Source: a virus. From it: 26,277 bases of DNA. A program made the position numbers and the translations under genes. The DNA is taken from IMG/VR virus record IMGVR_UViG_3300044859_000729, positions 1 to 26,277 of that record, one strand, 5' to 3'. Shown here in pieces: positions 14,011 through 21,375 of the stretch (positions are counted from its first letter, which is position 1; each line of letters begins with the position of its first letter). Below the pieces are notes generated by a model. That model worked only from the letters and a program-made list of their open reading frames with translations. It was not told the DNA's origin and made no database searches.

Positions 14011-14161
14011 CAGCACAGGTTATTAAGTAACCCACCGAAAGGTCGCCCCGCGGGGTGTCAATCCCCCAAGCACAACTCCGACGAGGAGGACAAGCGCAAA
14101 TAATACTGGCAGTTGTCCACATGGCTTTCTGCTTTTTTATCCGCCTACCAAAGAGGTATCT
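14011..14161 (+). promoter_or_regulatory. Structured 150-base leader before the lysin gene
   Basis: This non-coding stretch holds several short inverted repeats: GGTTA-TTAAG-TAACC, CCCCGCGGGG, a long-range ACAACT/AGTTGT pair (about 40 bases between), and TACC-AAAGA-GGTA (14146-14158), which would hold the lysin ribosome site (AGAGG) in its loop and stem. A strong GAGGAGGA (14083-14090) has no ATG, GTG or TTG at normal distance. It could be a regulatory leader; no known riboswitch is recognised. Confidence 0.5.
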
Positions 14162-14692
14162 ATGGCTCGTTATCTGACAGCAATTATTTCATTAAGTTTT
14201 TTATCCATCCTGTATTCGGTAGGGGTGGTTGATTCAATGGCGTCGGCGCCTGTGGTTGTTTCCAACGCCGCCGAGGGGCGGGTTGCCGAGGAACCTGCCT
14301 TTGTGTTGCCGCAAGTTTTTAAGCACGGAGATTGTTCGTGGGTGCCATCGGTTGCCTTGGCGGCAGGGTGGAAATCGCACCAGTTGCCACGCCTCATGCA
14401 CATTATTGCCCGCGAGTCAGGGTGTTGCCCGAGGCGCATCGGCGGGTCGGTCGTAGATAAGAATTGTGGTTTCGTCAAAATGGCTACCATGAGCCATCCG
14501 TCAGACAGTGGTTTGACCCAACTCAATGGCTGTCACTGGAAACCTGACCACCCACAATATGCAGGTTTGCTTTGTAAGCAAATGGGGATTTGTACGCAGG
14601 AACCGTTGCTGGACCCGTTCACAAATTTGAAAGCCGCAAAACTTTTGCATGATGTTGCTGGTTGGCAACCTTGGGCGATACCCGTTAACTAA
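14162..14692 (+). CDS. Exported lytic transglycosylase-like lysin
   Basis: 176 residues. Residues 4-29 form an N-terminal hydrophobic segment (LTAIISLSFLSILYSVGVV) with one Arg before it and Ala-Ser-Ala nearby, a signal peptide or anchor. The catalytic domain has the SLT/goose-lysozyme layout: E85 in IIARESGC, SDSGLTQLNGCHW (114-126), then LLDPFTNLKAAKLLHDVAGWQPWA (149-172). E85 is the likely catalytic acid. Seven cysteines suggest disulfides and action outside the cytoplasm. It would cut peptidoglycan glycan strands, either for host lysis or entry. Location between tail terminator and tail tube genes is unusual. It has its own promoter and leader; AGAGG lies six bases before the ATG. Confidence 0.82.
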   Translation: MARYLTAIISLSFLSILYSVGVVDSMASAPVVVSNAAEGRVAEEPAFVLPQVFKHGDCSWVPSVALAAGWKSHQLPRLMHIIARESGCCPRRIGGSVVDKNCGFVKMATMSHPSDSGLTQLNGCHWKPDHPQYAGLLCKQMGICTQEPLLDPFTNLKAAKLLHDVAGWQPWAIPVN

Positions 14693-14834
14693 ACAGGTGT
14701 AAACCCTGCTGTAAGGGTGATGCGTTCTACAATCGGGCTGTTATTCGTGTCCCTGTGACCTCGGCATCGCCCGCTCGTACCCATGTGGTCTGGACGATTC
14801 TGGGGTAGAGGTGCGCCTTATCTCAGGAGTTTAG
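14693..14834. other. Gap after the lysin gene
   Basis: 142 bases with no supported gene. It contains a weak hairpin ACCCT-GCTGTA-AGGGT (14703-14718) without a T-run, so not a convincing terminator. AGGAG near 14825 is the ribosome site for the next gene. No promoter was clear. Confidence 0.5.
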
Positions 14835-15104
14835 ATGCCGAAATACCTCGTAAAACAAGGACTGGAGTACCCGCCGAACCGTGTTGTTTTGGCTGGGGAA
14901 ATTGTTGACGACATTCCTTCGCGCTCAATTAAGTGGCTCCGCGAACAAGGCATTATTGAACCTGCTGATGCGAACGCCAAGGCTGCTGCTGAAGAGCCTG
15001 TGGTTGAAGAACCAATCGTTGAAGAAACACCTGTTGTTGAGGAAGTAGCAGTTGTGGAAGCACCTGAGGCTGAAGAGCCACAAGAAGAAAAGAAGGCAAA
15101 GTAA
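14835..15104 (+). CDS. Small tail-region protein with acidic Val/Glu tail
   Basis: 89 residues. The N-terminal part (PNRVVLAGEIVDDIPSRSIKWLREQGIIEPAD) resembles the compact unit in the 10085 protein: a strand, a Gly turn, a short helix, then 'G-hydrophobic-I'. The tail is a long Val/Glu run (VEEP, VEET, VEEV) ending in KKAK. It is preceded by AGGAG and overlaps the tail tube start (TAATG). Function unknown; an electrostatic binding role in tail assembly is possible. Confidence 0.72.
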   Translation: MPKYLVKQGLEYPPNRVVLAGEIVDDIPSRSIKWLREQGIIEPADANAKAAAEEPVVEEPIVEETPVVEEVAVVEAPEAEEPQEEKKAK

Positions 15105-15829
15105 TGGCTTTTATTCACGGCAAAGACACCGTAGTTTTACACGGCGCTTATGCGTTGACCGCTTTCCTTAATGACGGCTCAGTTTCGTCTGATGTGGAGA
15201 CTGCCGAAACGACCAGTTTTGGAAATAGCGCCAAAACCTATGTGACGGGTTTGAAGGACGGGACCATTTCCGCTTCTGGCATGTTTGACGGCGCAGCAAG
15301 CGCTGTAGACGAAATTTTGACAGCGAGCATTGGCTCAGATTTGCTTTCACCTGTTACTTTGGGTGTCAGCGGAACCACAATCGGCAATCGCGTAGCCTTG
15401 CTTCAAGCAAAAACCACTTCGTATGAGGTTTCGTCACCTGTAGGTGATGTTGTTTCCGTGTCGTATGACGCTCAGGCTGACGGCGGCATTGATTACGGTG
15501 TCTCATTGGCGGCTTTGGGTTCAGTATCCGCAACCACCAACAGCACTTCGGTAGACAATGCTGCTTCTACCGCCAATGGTGGTCTTGCCCAGTTGCATGT
15601 CACCGCAAACTCACGGTCCGCTAATGCGACCTTCAAAATTCAACATTCAGCCGATAACTCAACTTGGGCAGACTTGACTACTTTTACTGTCGTTTCTACG
15701 GCAGTTACAACTTCGGAACGGGTCGCAGTTGCGGCTGGCACCACCGTTAACCGATACCTACGGGCGCAGGTAACACTCGCTTCTGGTACAGGCTCAATCA
15801 CATATCAAACATCTTTCGCACGGAGGTAA
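15104..15829 (+). CDS. Tail tube (major tail) protein with extra C-terminal domain
   Basis: 241 residues. Residues 1-135 form a beta-rich tube domain with SSDVETAETTSFGNSAKTYVTGLKDGTISASGMFDG, a signature shared with the next gene. Residues about 136-241 form a second beta sandwich (NATFKIQHSADNSTWADLTTFT and TTVNRYLRAQVTLASGTGSITYQTSFARR), which would project outside the tube as decoration. Tail tube proteins stack as hexamer rings around the tape measure. Start overlaps the previous stop. Confidence 0.82.
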   Translation: MAFIHGKDTVVLHGAYALTAFLNDGSVSSDVETAETTSFGNSAKTYVTGLKDGTISASGMFDGAASAVDEILTASIGSDLLSPVTLGVSGTTIGNRVALLQAKTTSYEVSSPVGDVVSVSYDAQADGGIDYGVSLAALGSVSATTNSTSVDNAASTANGGLAQLHVTANSRSANATFKIQHSADNSTWADLTTFTVVSTAVTTSERVAVAAGTTVNRYLRAQVTLASGTGSITYQTSFARR

Positions 15830-15832
15830 ATC

Positions 15833-16249
15833 GTGGCGTTCGTACATGGCAAGTCAGCAGTATTCAAGTTAGACAACTCATCGGGTACACTCGTTGATTA
15901 TTCGTCGTATCTCAACGATTTAAGTCTCAGCCGAGACATTGAGACAGCAGAAACCACAACCTTCGGGGTTGCTGGTTCAGCAAAAACCTACATCGTCGGT
16001 CTTTCGGATGCTACTTTCAGCATCAGCGGACTGTTTGATGCGACGGCAGATGGAACGCTTGCTGGTGTTCTCGGTTTTGCAACTCCTTTGGAGTTTGAAT
16101 ACGGTCCAGCAGGTTCCTCTGGTGGTTTAATCAAATACTCAGGTAATTGCATTATGACCTCGTATGAGATTTCAGCAGCAGTAGGAGATGCCGTTCAGGC
16201 GTCCGCAGACTTCCAAGTGACGGGTGCTATCACTCGTGGCACTTGGTAG
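15833..16249 (+). CDS. Second tail tube-like protein, 138 aa
   Basis: GTG start at 15833, three bases after the previous stop. It aligns with the tube domain of the upstream gene: MAFVHGKSAVFKL, RDIETAETTTFG, SAKTYIVGLSDATFSISGLFDATADG, then TSYEISAAVGDAVQASADF. It lacks the C-terminal decoration domain. Paralogous tube genes may make two-protein tubes, or one may be the tail-tip-proximal ring. Confidence in family is high, in exact role moderate. Confidence 0.82.
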   Translation: MAFVHGKSAVFKLDNSSGTLVDYSSYLNDLSLSRDIETAETTTFGVAGSAKTYIVGLSDATFSISGLFDATADGTLAGVLGFATPLEFEYGPAGSSGGLIKYSGNCIMTSYEISAAVGDAVQASADFQVTGAITRGTW

Positions 16250-16296
16250 TGATGAACCAATAGGTGCATCAAACCCACAAACATAGGAGAAATATC

Positions 16297-16680
16297 GTGT
16301 CCCTTCGTGACCGCATTATTGCAGTAGACGACCTCCAACGCGAAATCGTAACGATTGAGCAATGGGGTCTTGAAGTAGAAGTTCGTGGAATGAGCGGTGC
16401 GGCAAGAGCCGCCATCGTTCAAGATGCCGCTGACAACAACGGTTCAATCAACTTCGGTAAGTTGATGCCTGAAATCGTGCTGTCTTGCACCTTTGACCCT
16501 GAAACGGGTGAGCAGGTGTTTGCCGCCGAGGACAAGGAACTCATCATGGCGAAGTCTGGTGCTGCTTTGGAAAAAATTAACACGGTCGCGATGCGATTGT
16601 CTGGATTCGGGGCTGATGCTATTGACGCCGCGGGAAAAGACTCCTCATCAACACCGAAAGGCGGTTCCTCTACGATTTAG
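16297..16680 (+). CDS. Tail assembly chaperone, short form (G-like)
   Basis: 127 residues from GTG 16297, preceded by AGGAGA (16284-16289). An earlier in-frame GTG at 16264 lacks a ribosome site. The segment IVTIEQWGLEVEVRGMSGAARAAIVQDAA and the later LSCTFDPETGEQVFAAEDKELIMAKSGAALEKINTVAMRLSGFGADA are typical of tail assembly chaperones, which bind the tape measure during tail assembly. The frame contains a -1 slippery heptamer GGGAAAA at 16632-16638, and ends at TAG 16678-16680 after SSTPKGGSSTI. Confidence 0.85.
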   Translation: MSLRDRIIAVDDLQREIVTIEQWGLEVEVRGMSGAARAAIVQDAADNNGSINFGKLMPEIVLSCTFDPETGEQVFAAEDKELIMAKSGAALEKINTVAMRLSGFGADAIDAAGKDSSSTPKGGSSTI

Positions 16681-16829
16681 CGGAGAAGTTGGGGCGGACG
16701 GTATCTGAACTGTTGTACGGTTCGCCCGCCCATCTCCCTATCACCTCTGCTGAAATCGTTGAGTGGGCTGCTCTGTATAAGTTGAGAGCATACGACGCGG
16801 AACAGGCAAACAAACGACGCAAGAGGTAA
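16297..16829 (+). CDS. Tail assembly chaperone, frameshifted long form (GT-like)
   Basis: Slippage by -1 on GGGAAAA (16632-16638) would join 114 residues of the first frame to 63 residues read from 16638 to 16829. The extension runs RLLINTERRFLYDLAEKLGR, then TVSELLYGSPAHLPITSAEI, VEWAALYKLRAYDAEQANKRRKR. It has no start codon of its own, is in the -1 frame, and looks like the T part of lambda-type GT proteins (LAEKLGRTVSEL... S-E-hydrophobic-x-E-W-x-A). It ends three bases before the tape measure GTG. The heptamer matches the X-XXY-YYZ pattern, the same class as lambda's GGGAAAG. Confidence 0.85.
16632..16638 (+). promoter_or_regulatory. -1 programmed frameshift slippery site GGGAAAA
   Basis: In the zero frame it reads G-GGA-AAA. 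Codons GGA (16633-16635) and AAA (16636-16638) can re-pair as GGG and AAA after one backward step. The downstream -1 frame is open up to TAA at 16827-16829. No clear stimulatory hairpin was identified by eye. Confidence 0.85.
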
Positions 16830-16832
16830 GTA

Positions 16833-19800
16833 GTGGCTGAAGATATTGAAGTAATTGCGCGGCTTGGCTCCGTAGATGAAGGAATGGTTGACGGGTTTCG
16901 TCAAGCCACTAAAGCCGCCGCGCAATTACAACAACAAACAAGTCAAGTAAGTAAAGGTTTAATCGCGGCTGGTGCTGCGGTTGGTGCTGCTGCCTTTGCT
17001 ATGTATAAGTTTGGCAAAAGTTCGTTTGATTCCGCTGCTCGTGTTTCCGAACTTAATGTGGCTATTGATGCGATTGGTAAGTCGTCTGGTGTTGGTGCCA
17101 AAACGATAAATGAAACCGCAAAGGCTATTGCTAAGCAAGGTATTGAGATGGCGGCTGCTCAGCAGATGGCTATTGAGTACGCGCAAGGCAACTTGAACAT
17201 GGCTCAAGCCGCCGAAATTGCTCGTGTCGGTCAAGACTTAGCAGTTATTTCGCAGAAGAACTCTACGGATACTGCCCAGTTGTTGACTCGTGCTATCAAA
17301 ACGGGTAACAGCATGTTGTTGAAATCTGCTGGTGTTTCTCGTATGGCGTCTGAGGGTTACGCGGATTATGCTCGCCAGTTAGGCAAAAACAGTACCCAGT
17401 TGACTGCTACTGAACGCCAACAGGCAATCATCAACCTTATTTTGGATGAGGGCGCGAAGGTTGCAGGCGTTTATGAAGCCGCCATGCAAGAACCAGGTAA
17501 GGTTTTGCGTTCGTTCCCACGGTTGTTGAACGATATGCAGGTGGCTTTCGGTGGGGCTTTGTTGAAGGGCTTTGGTCCAATGATTAAAGCCGCCTATGAC
17601 TTAACGAACGCTTTTTCTAAGTCGGTTAAGGAAGGTGGGGCGCTTTATCCGTTTATTACGGAGTTGGGTTCCGCGTTAAAAATCTTGTTGACTCCTTTTA
17701 AGGAGATGATTGTTGGTTTGACCAACACGATTAAACGCTTTAAGGAGATGGGTTTTTCTGCTGATGGGGCGGCTAAGTCAATCCAAAAGTTTGCGCCGTT
17801 TGTTTTGGCGGCGGCTACGGCGTTGTCTACTTTGGCTGGTAGAGGCATATTGCAGATAATCCCAGGGTTGAAAGGTTTTGCTAAATTCCTTAATCCTGTT
17901 ACCGCTGGTATTGCGGTTTTGATTGCATTGAACCCGAAGTTGAGGGATGGCTTCATGCGAATCGGGAAAGCATTGATGCCGTTGATTCCCGCGTTTTTGG
18001 CTATCGGTAAAGCGATTGCCGATGCAACTACCGTTGTTGTGGACAATTTGGGTTCTATGGTTGATGTGCTTTCTGGTCCTTTAGCAAGTGTCATCAATGT
18101 GGTTGCTGATGCGTTTAAGTTTATGGCTTATTTTATTTCGGCTATCAGCCCTGTTTTGCAGCCGCTCATTATTTTGTTCGGTGTCAAATATGTGGCTAGT
18201 TTGTTGGCTGTTCAAGTGGCGACGATTAAAACGGCGTTTGCTTCTGGTTCTTTGGCAGCGCAAACAGGAATTTTAGGAAAGGTTGTTGCTGCTACCTCAA
18301 GGTTGTGGACTCAATACAACTACAACTTGTTTGAAACGAAAAAAATCATGCCTGCTCTAAAGGCAACATCGGTCGCTACTTTTACGGCTATCAAGGGTGC
18401 GATTATGTCCACGATGGCGGCTTTGGGACCGATGCTTCTGATTACCGTCGGAATTATGGCGTTGATGAAGGTGTTTCAAGCCTTCTCTGACCGCAATAAG
18501 CAGTTAGAAGAACGCACGAAAGCATTGACGGAGGCTGCTAACTCTCAAGTTAAAGCACTCGCGAAAAATCGTGTTGAGTTGGGCAACTATTTGCAGTCAA
18601 CAAAAATGACTGGGAAAACGATTGCTCAAACTGCTGAGGATGGCGAGAAACTCACGAGCGCTCTGTATGGTGTTGGTCGGGAAGCCGCAGATTCAATCGG
18701 CGTCCTCCAATCGTTTCAAGAGAACACCTATGAGGCTGCTTATGCTTTGGCTCTTGCCAAAACTGGGAGTGCCGAGGCGGCTCAAGAAATCGCCAGCGCT
18801 GTTTCCAAGTTTGACAGGTCAGCACAAATCGTCGCTACTGTGTCTGCGGAATACAAAGATTTGGCGTTGGCGTTGGAAGAAATTGATGACCAGTCTGAAA
18901 AAACGGATATTTCTAAGTTCGTTCAGGGTCAGTTGGATGCTGTTGCCGCGTTGGGTAAAGAGGAAGCCGCTCTTGTTGCCGCGACGAAAGCACAGGTTGA
19001 AGCCGACTATGCGAAGCGCGGCGACACGAATACAACGAGAATGTATTTGGACATCCAAAGCAAAGTTGGCAAAGAGTTAATTGCTTTGGCTAAATCGCAG
19101 GAAAAGCAGGCGACCGCTACGGATAAAGCCAAAATTGCTACAAAGTCTATGGTTCAACGCTTGCAAGAGTTGAAGGGTGCCGCTGATGACGGCAAGGTTT
19201 CTGCCGAGGAAATGGCTAAGGCGCTTTATGGTCTTGAGGCTTTTGCTGCTGTTGACACCGCAAAGGGCATTATGGAAATGCGAAAAGGCATGACCGATTT
19301 GATGGACACGGTGAAGGAAAGCAAAGGCAACTTTGATGGTTTGACTTCGGCTGGTTTCCAGTTGTTTGACATGGTTGCAAGCAACGGCGTCAAGATGCGC
19401 GAATTAGGTAAAAGCAACGAAGAAGTTGCAGCAATGCAAACCGTCCTCATTGAGCGGTTTATGGGTTCGGCTAAAGCAGCAGGGTTCACTGACACTGCCG
19501 TGAAACAGTTGTTGGACTCAATGGGAATGTTGAGTGGTTTCCGCCCGAAAGTGGTCATTGACGCCGACATTAAGGGCTTTGAAGCAAAAATTAAGGCTGT
19601 TTATGCTTCGCTTGAGGCGTTGGCGGCTGGAACGAACGATAATCAACTTCGCAAAGAATACTTGGACATGCTTAGCGGCTACAAGCAGGCTATGGCGGCG
19701 TTGCAGAAGGAATCTAACGCTTACAACACCTACAACAGCCAGTTAACGAAGGTTCAGCAGAACGCTAAGGGTGCGGCTAAAGAAACCAAAGAGGTAACCC

Positions 19801-21374
19801 GCGAGAAGGAGCGTTTGCGCGCCGCCATCATCAAAGTGGTTAAAGACGCTTTGGACAAAGAAATCAAAAAACTTGAAGAATTAAAGGCAAAACTAGATGC
19901 CTTGAAGTCGGCTACCGAAGATGCGATTATGGGTGGTTACGATTTTGGTGCTGCTTTGGCTACCGCTAAAGATGAAGCACAAAAAACCAATGACAAGTTG
20001 CAGGCGCTTCGTGACCAAATGATTTCTTTCCAAGATGGTGTGTCGGACGCTGTTTCTGGCTCTTTCCTGATGGCGGATGCTTTAGGGGCGCAAAAACAGG
20101 CTGCTGATGAGTTGGCTGCTGCTAATCAGGATTTGATAGGCGCACAATATGATGTCGCCGCGGCTAATGCGATGGTGGAATCGGCTTCCGAGAAGTATTT
20201 GTCGGCTAGGGGCAGGAAGGCTCGCCGCGAGGCTTTTGAGGAGTTGCAAAAAGCGGCTGCTGATTTGATTCCTGTGCAGCAAAAGTTGGCTGATGCGACC
20301 GATGTTGCTTCGTTGGCGCAGGCTAAACAGATTTCGTTTTTGGAGCGTTTGCAACAGCAAGCGGACCGCGCTAAGGGTTTTGCGGCAAAGTTGCAGCAGT
20401 TGGTTTCGCTTGGTTTAAGCGAAAAGGGTTTGCAAGAGATTGTTTCTGCTGGTGCTGAGACTGGCGGCGCTATGGCAGATGAACTCATCAAGGGTGGTTC
20501 TGGTGCTATTAAACGCACGAACGAGTTGTTTGCCGAAATTGGGGAAGTTGCCAAAAAGACTGGCATGAATTTGGCAGACAATTTCTACAAGATTGGTACC
20601 GATGTTGGCGCAGACTTCATTGCTGCTTTGGCTCGTCAGGCAAACAACGCAGAGAAGTTCTCCACAAGAGTTAAAGAGTTGGTTGCCGCAGGTTTCGCTC
20701 CTGAGGCTATACAACAGGTATTGAACGCTGGCGTGACGGCTGGTACCGAGATTGCTGACGCTTTGTTGGCTGGTGGTCAGCAAGCGGTTACGGAGTCAAC
20801 GGCGTTGCATGATTCGCTTCGGGCTACTGCCGATTCGTTAAAAACTTTGTTGGGTGACAAGTTTTATCAAACAGGTATTGATTTGGCACAAAAGATTGTG
20901 GATGGTTTACAGGCAAAATTGGATGAGTTGGAGGACTTGTTGCCTGATATGGACATTCCGACTTTGAAGGCTACTTTGGGTCAAGTTACGGCTGATGTTC
21001 AAAGTATTGTTACCCCACCAGCCGCTTTTACCCCTGCTGCCAGCGCTTTTAAGCCTGAAGATTTTGTTATTGATTACGCACAAATAGAAAACTTGCAGAA
21101 AGAGTTGATGACATTTGATTGGTCAAATATCAGAATGTTTGCAGACGGCGGAATCGTAAAATCCGCGCAATTAGGTATCGTAGGCGAGAGCGGTCCTGAG
21201 GCAATAATTCCGTTGGATAGGTTGAACTCTATGGGCGGCGGCGGCGGAACAACAATCAATTTGACGGTTAACGCGGGCATGGGTGCCGATGGCAGGAACA
21301 TTTCGGACACGATTGTAAACGAACTCATCAAGTATCAGCGTCGTAACGGCAAGATTCCTGTGGTGACACTCTGA
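16833..21374 (+). CDS. Tape measure protein
   Basis: 1513 residues, GTG start three bases after the chaperone extension. The first 70 residues contain the usual 'QATKAAAQLQQQTSQVSKGL' helix and an AGAAVGAAAFAMYKFG hydrophobic segment. A conserved tape-measure N-terminal region follows (FDSAARVSELNVAIDAIGKSSG, AAQQMAIEYAQGNLNMAQAAEIARVGQDL, TGNSMLLKSAGVSRMASEGYA). Hydrophobic helices occur near 340-365 and 525-550 (MAALGPMLLITVGIMALMKVF). The rest is mostly helical coiled coil with many Ala, Lys and Glu. It ends in ADGGIVKSAQLGIVGESGPEAIIPLDRL, typical for the tape measure C-terminus. Using the known 1.5 angstrom per residue rule, the tail would be about 225 nm. No peptidase or lysozyme domain was seen. 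Confidence 0.93.
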   Translation: MAEDIEVIARLGSVDEGMVDGFRQATKAAAQLQQQTSQVSKGLIAAGAAVGAAAFAMYKFGKSSFDSAARVSELNVAIDAIGKSSGVGAKTINETAKAIAKQGIEMAAAQQMAIEYAQGNLNMAQAAEIARVGQDLAVISQKNSTDTAQLLTRAIKTGNSMLLKSAGVSRMASEGYADYARQLGKNSTQLTATERQQAIINLILDEGAKVAGVYEAAMQEPGKVLRSFPRLLNDMQVAFGGALLKGFGPMIKAAYDLTNAFSKSVKEGGALYPFITELGSALKILLTPFKEMIVGLTNTIKRFKEMGFSADGAAKSIQKFAPFVLAAATALSTLAGRGILQIIPGLKGFAKFLNPVTAGIAVLIALNPKLRDGFMRIGKALMPLIPAFLAIGKAIADATTVVVDNLGSMVDVLSGPLASVINVVADAFKFMAYFISAISPVLQPLIILFGVKYVASLLAVQVATIKTAFASGSLAAQTGILGKVVAATSRLWTQYNYNLFETKKIMPALKATSVATFTAIKGAIMSTMAALGPMLLITVGIMALMKVFQAFSDRNKQLEERTKALTEAANSQVKALAKNRVELGNYLQSTKMTGKTIAQTAEDGEKLTSALYGVGREAADSIGVLQSFQENTYEAAYALALAKTGSAEAAQEIASAVSKFDRSAQIVATVSAEYKDLALALEEIDDQSEKTDISKFVQGQLDAVAALGKEEAALVAATKAQVEADYAKRGDTNTTRMYLDIQSKVGKELIALAKSQEKQATATDKAKIATKSMVQRLQELKGAADDGKVSAEEMAKALYGLEAFAAVDTAKGIMEMRKGMTDLMDTVKESKGNFDGLTSAGFQLFDMVASNGVKMRELGKSNEEVAAMQTVLIERFMGSAKAAGFTDTAVKQLLDSMGMLSGFRPKVVIDADIKGFEAKIKAVYASLEALAAGTNDNQLRKEYLDMLSGYKQAMAALQKESNAYNTYNSQLTKVQQNAKGAAKETKEVTREKERLRAAIIKVVKDALDKEIKKLEELKAKLDALKSATEDAIMGGYDFGAALATAKDEAQKTNDKLQALRDQMISFQDGVSDAVSGSFLMADALGAQKQAADELAAANQDLIGAQYDVAAANAMVESASEKYLSARGRKARREAFEELQKAAADLIPVQQKLADATDVASLAQAKQISFLERLQQQADRAKGFAAKLQQLVSLGLSEKGLQEIVSAGAETGGAMADELIKGGSGAIKRTNELFAEIGEVAKKTGMNLADNFYKIGTDVGADFIAALARQANNAEKFSTRVKELVAAGFAPEAIQQVLNAGVTAGTEIADALLAGGQQAVTESTALHDSLRATADSLKTLLGDKFYQTGIDLAQKIVDGLQAKLDELEDLLPDMDIPTLKATLGQVTADVQSIVTPPAAFTPAASAFKPEDFVIDYAQIENLQKELMTFDWSNIRMFADGGIVKSAQLGIVGESGPEAIIPLDRLNSMGGGGGTTINLTVNAGMGADGRNISDTIVNELIKYQRRNGKIPVVTL

Positions 21375-21375
21375 C

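Noticed and set aside
14121-14177. 18-codon reading frame before the lysin
   Set aside because: No ribosome site at the ATG, and it overlaps the lysin start; mentioned only in connection with the orphan ribosome site.
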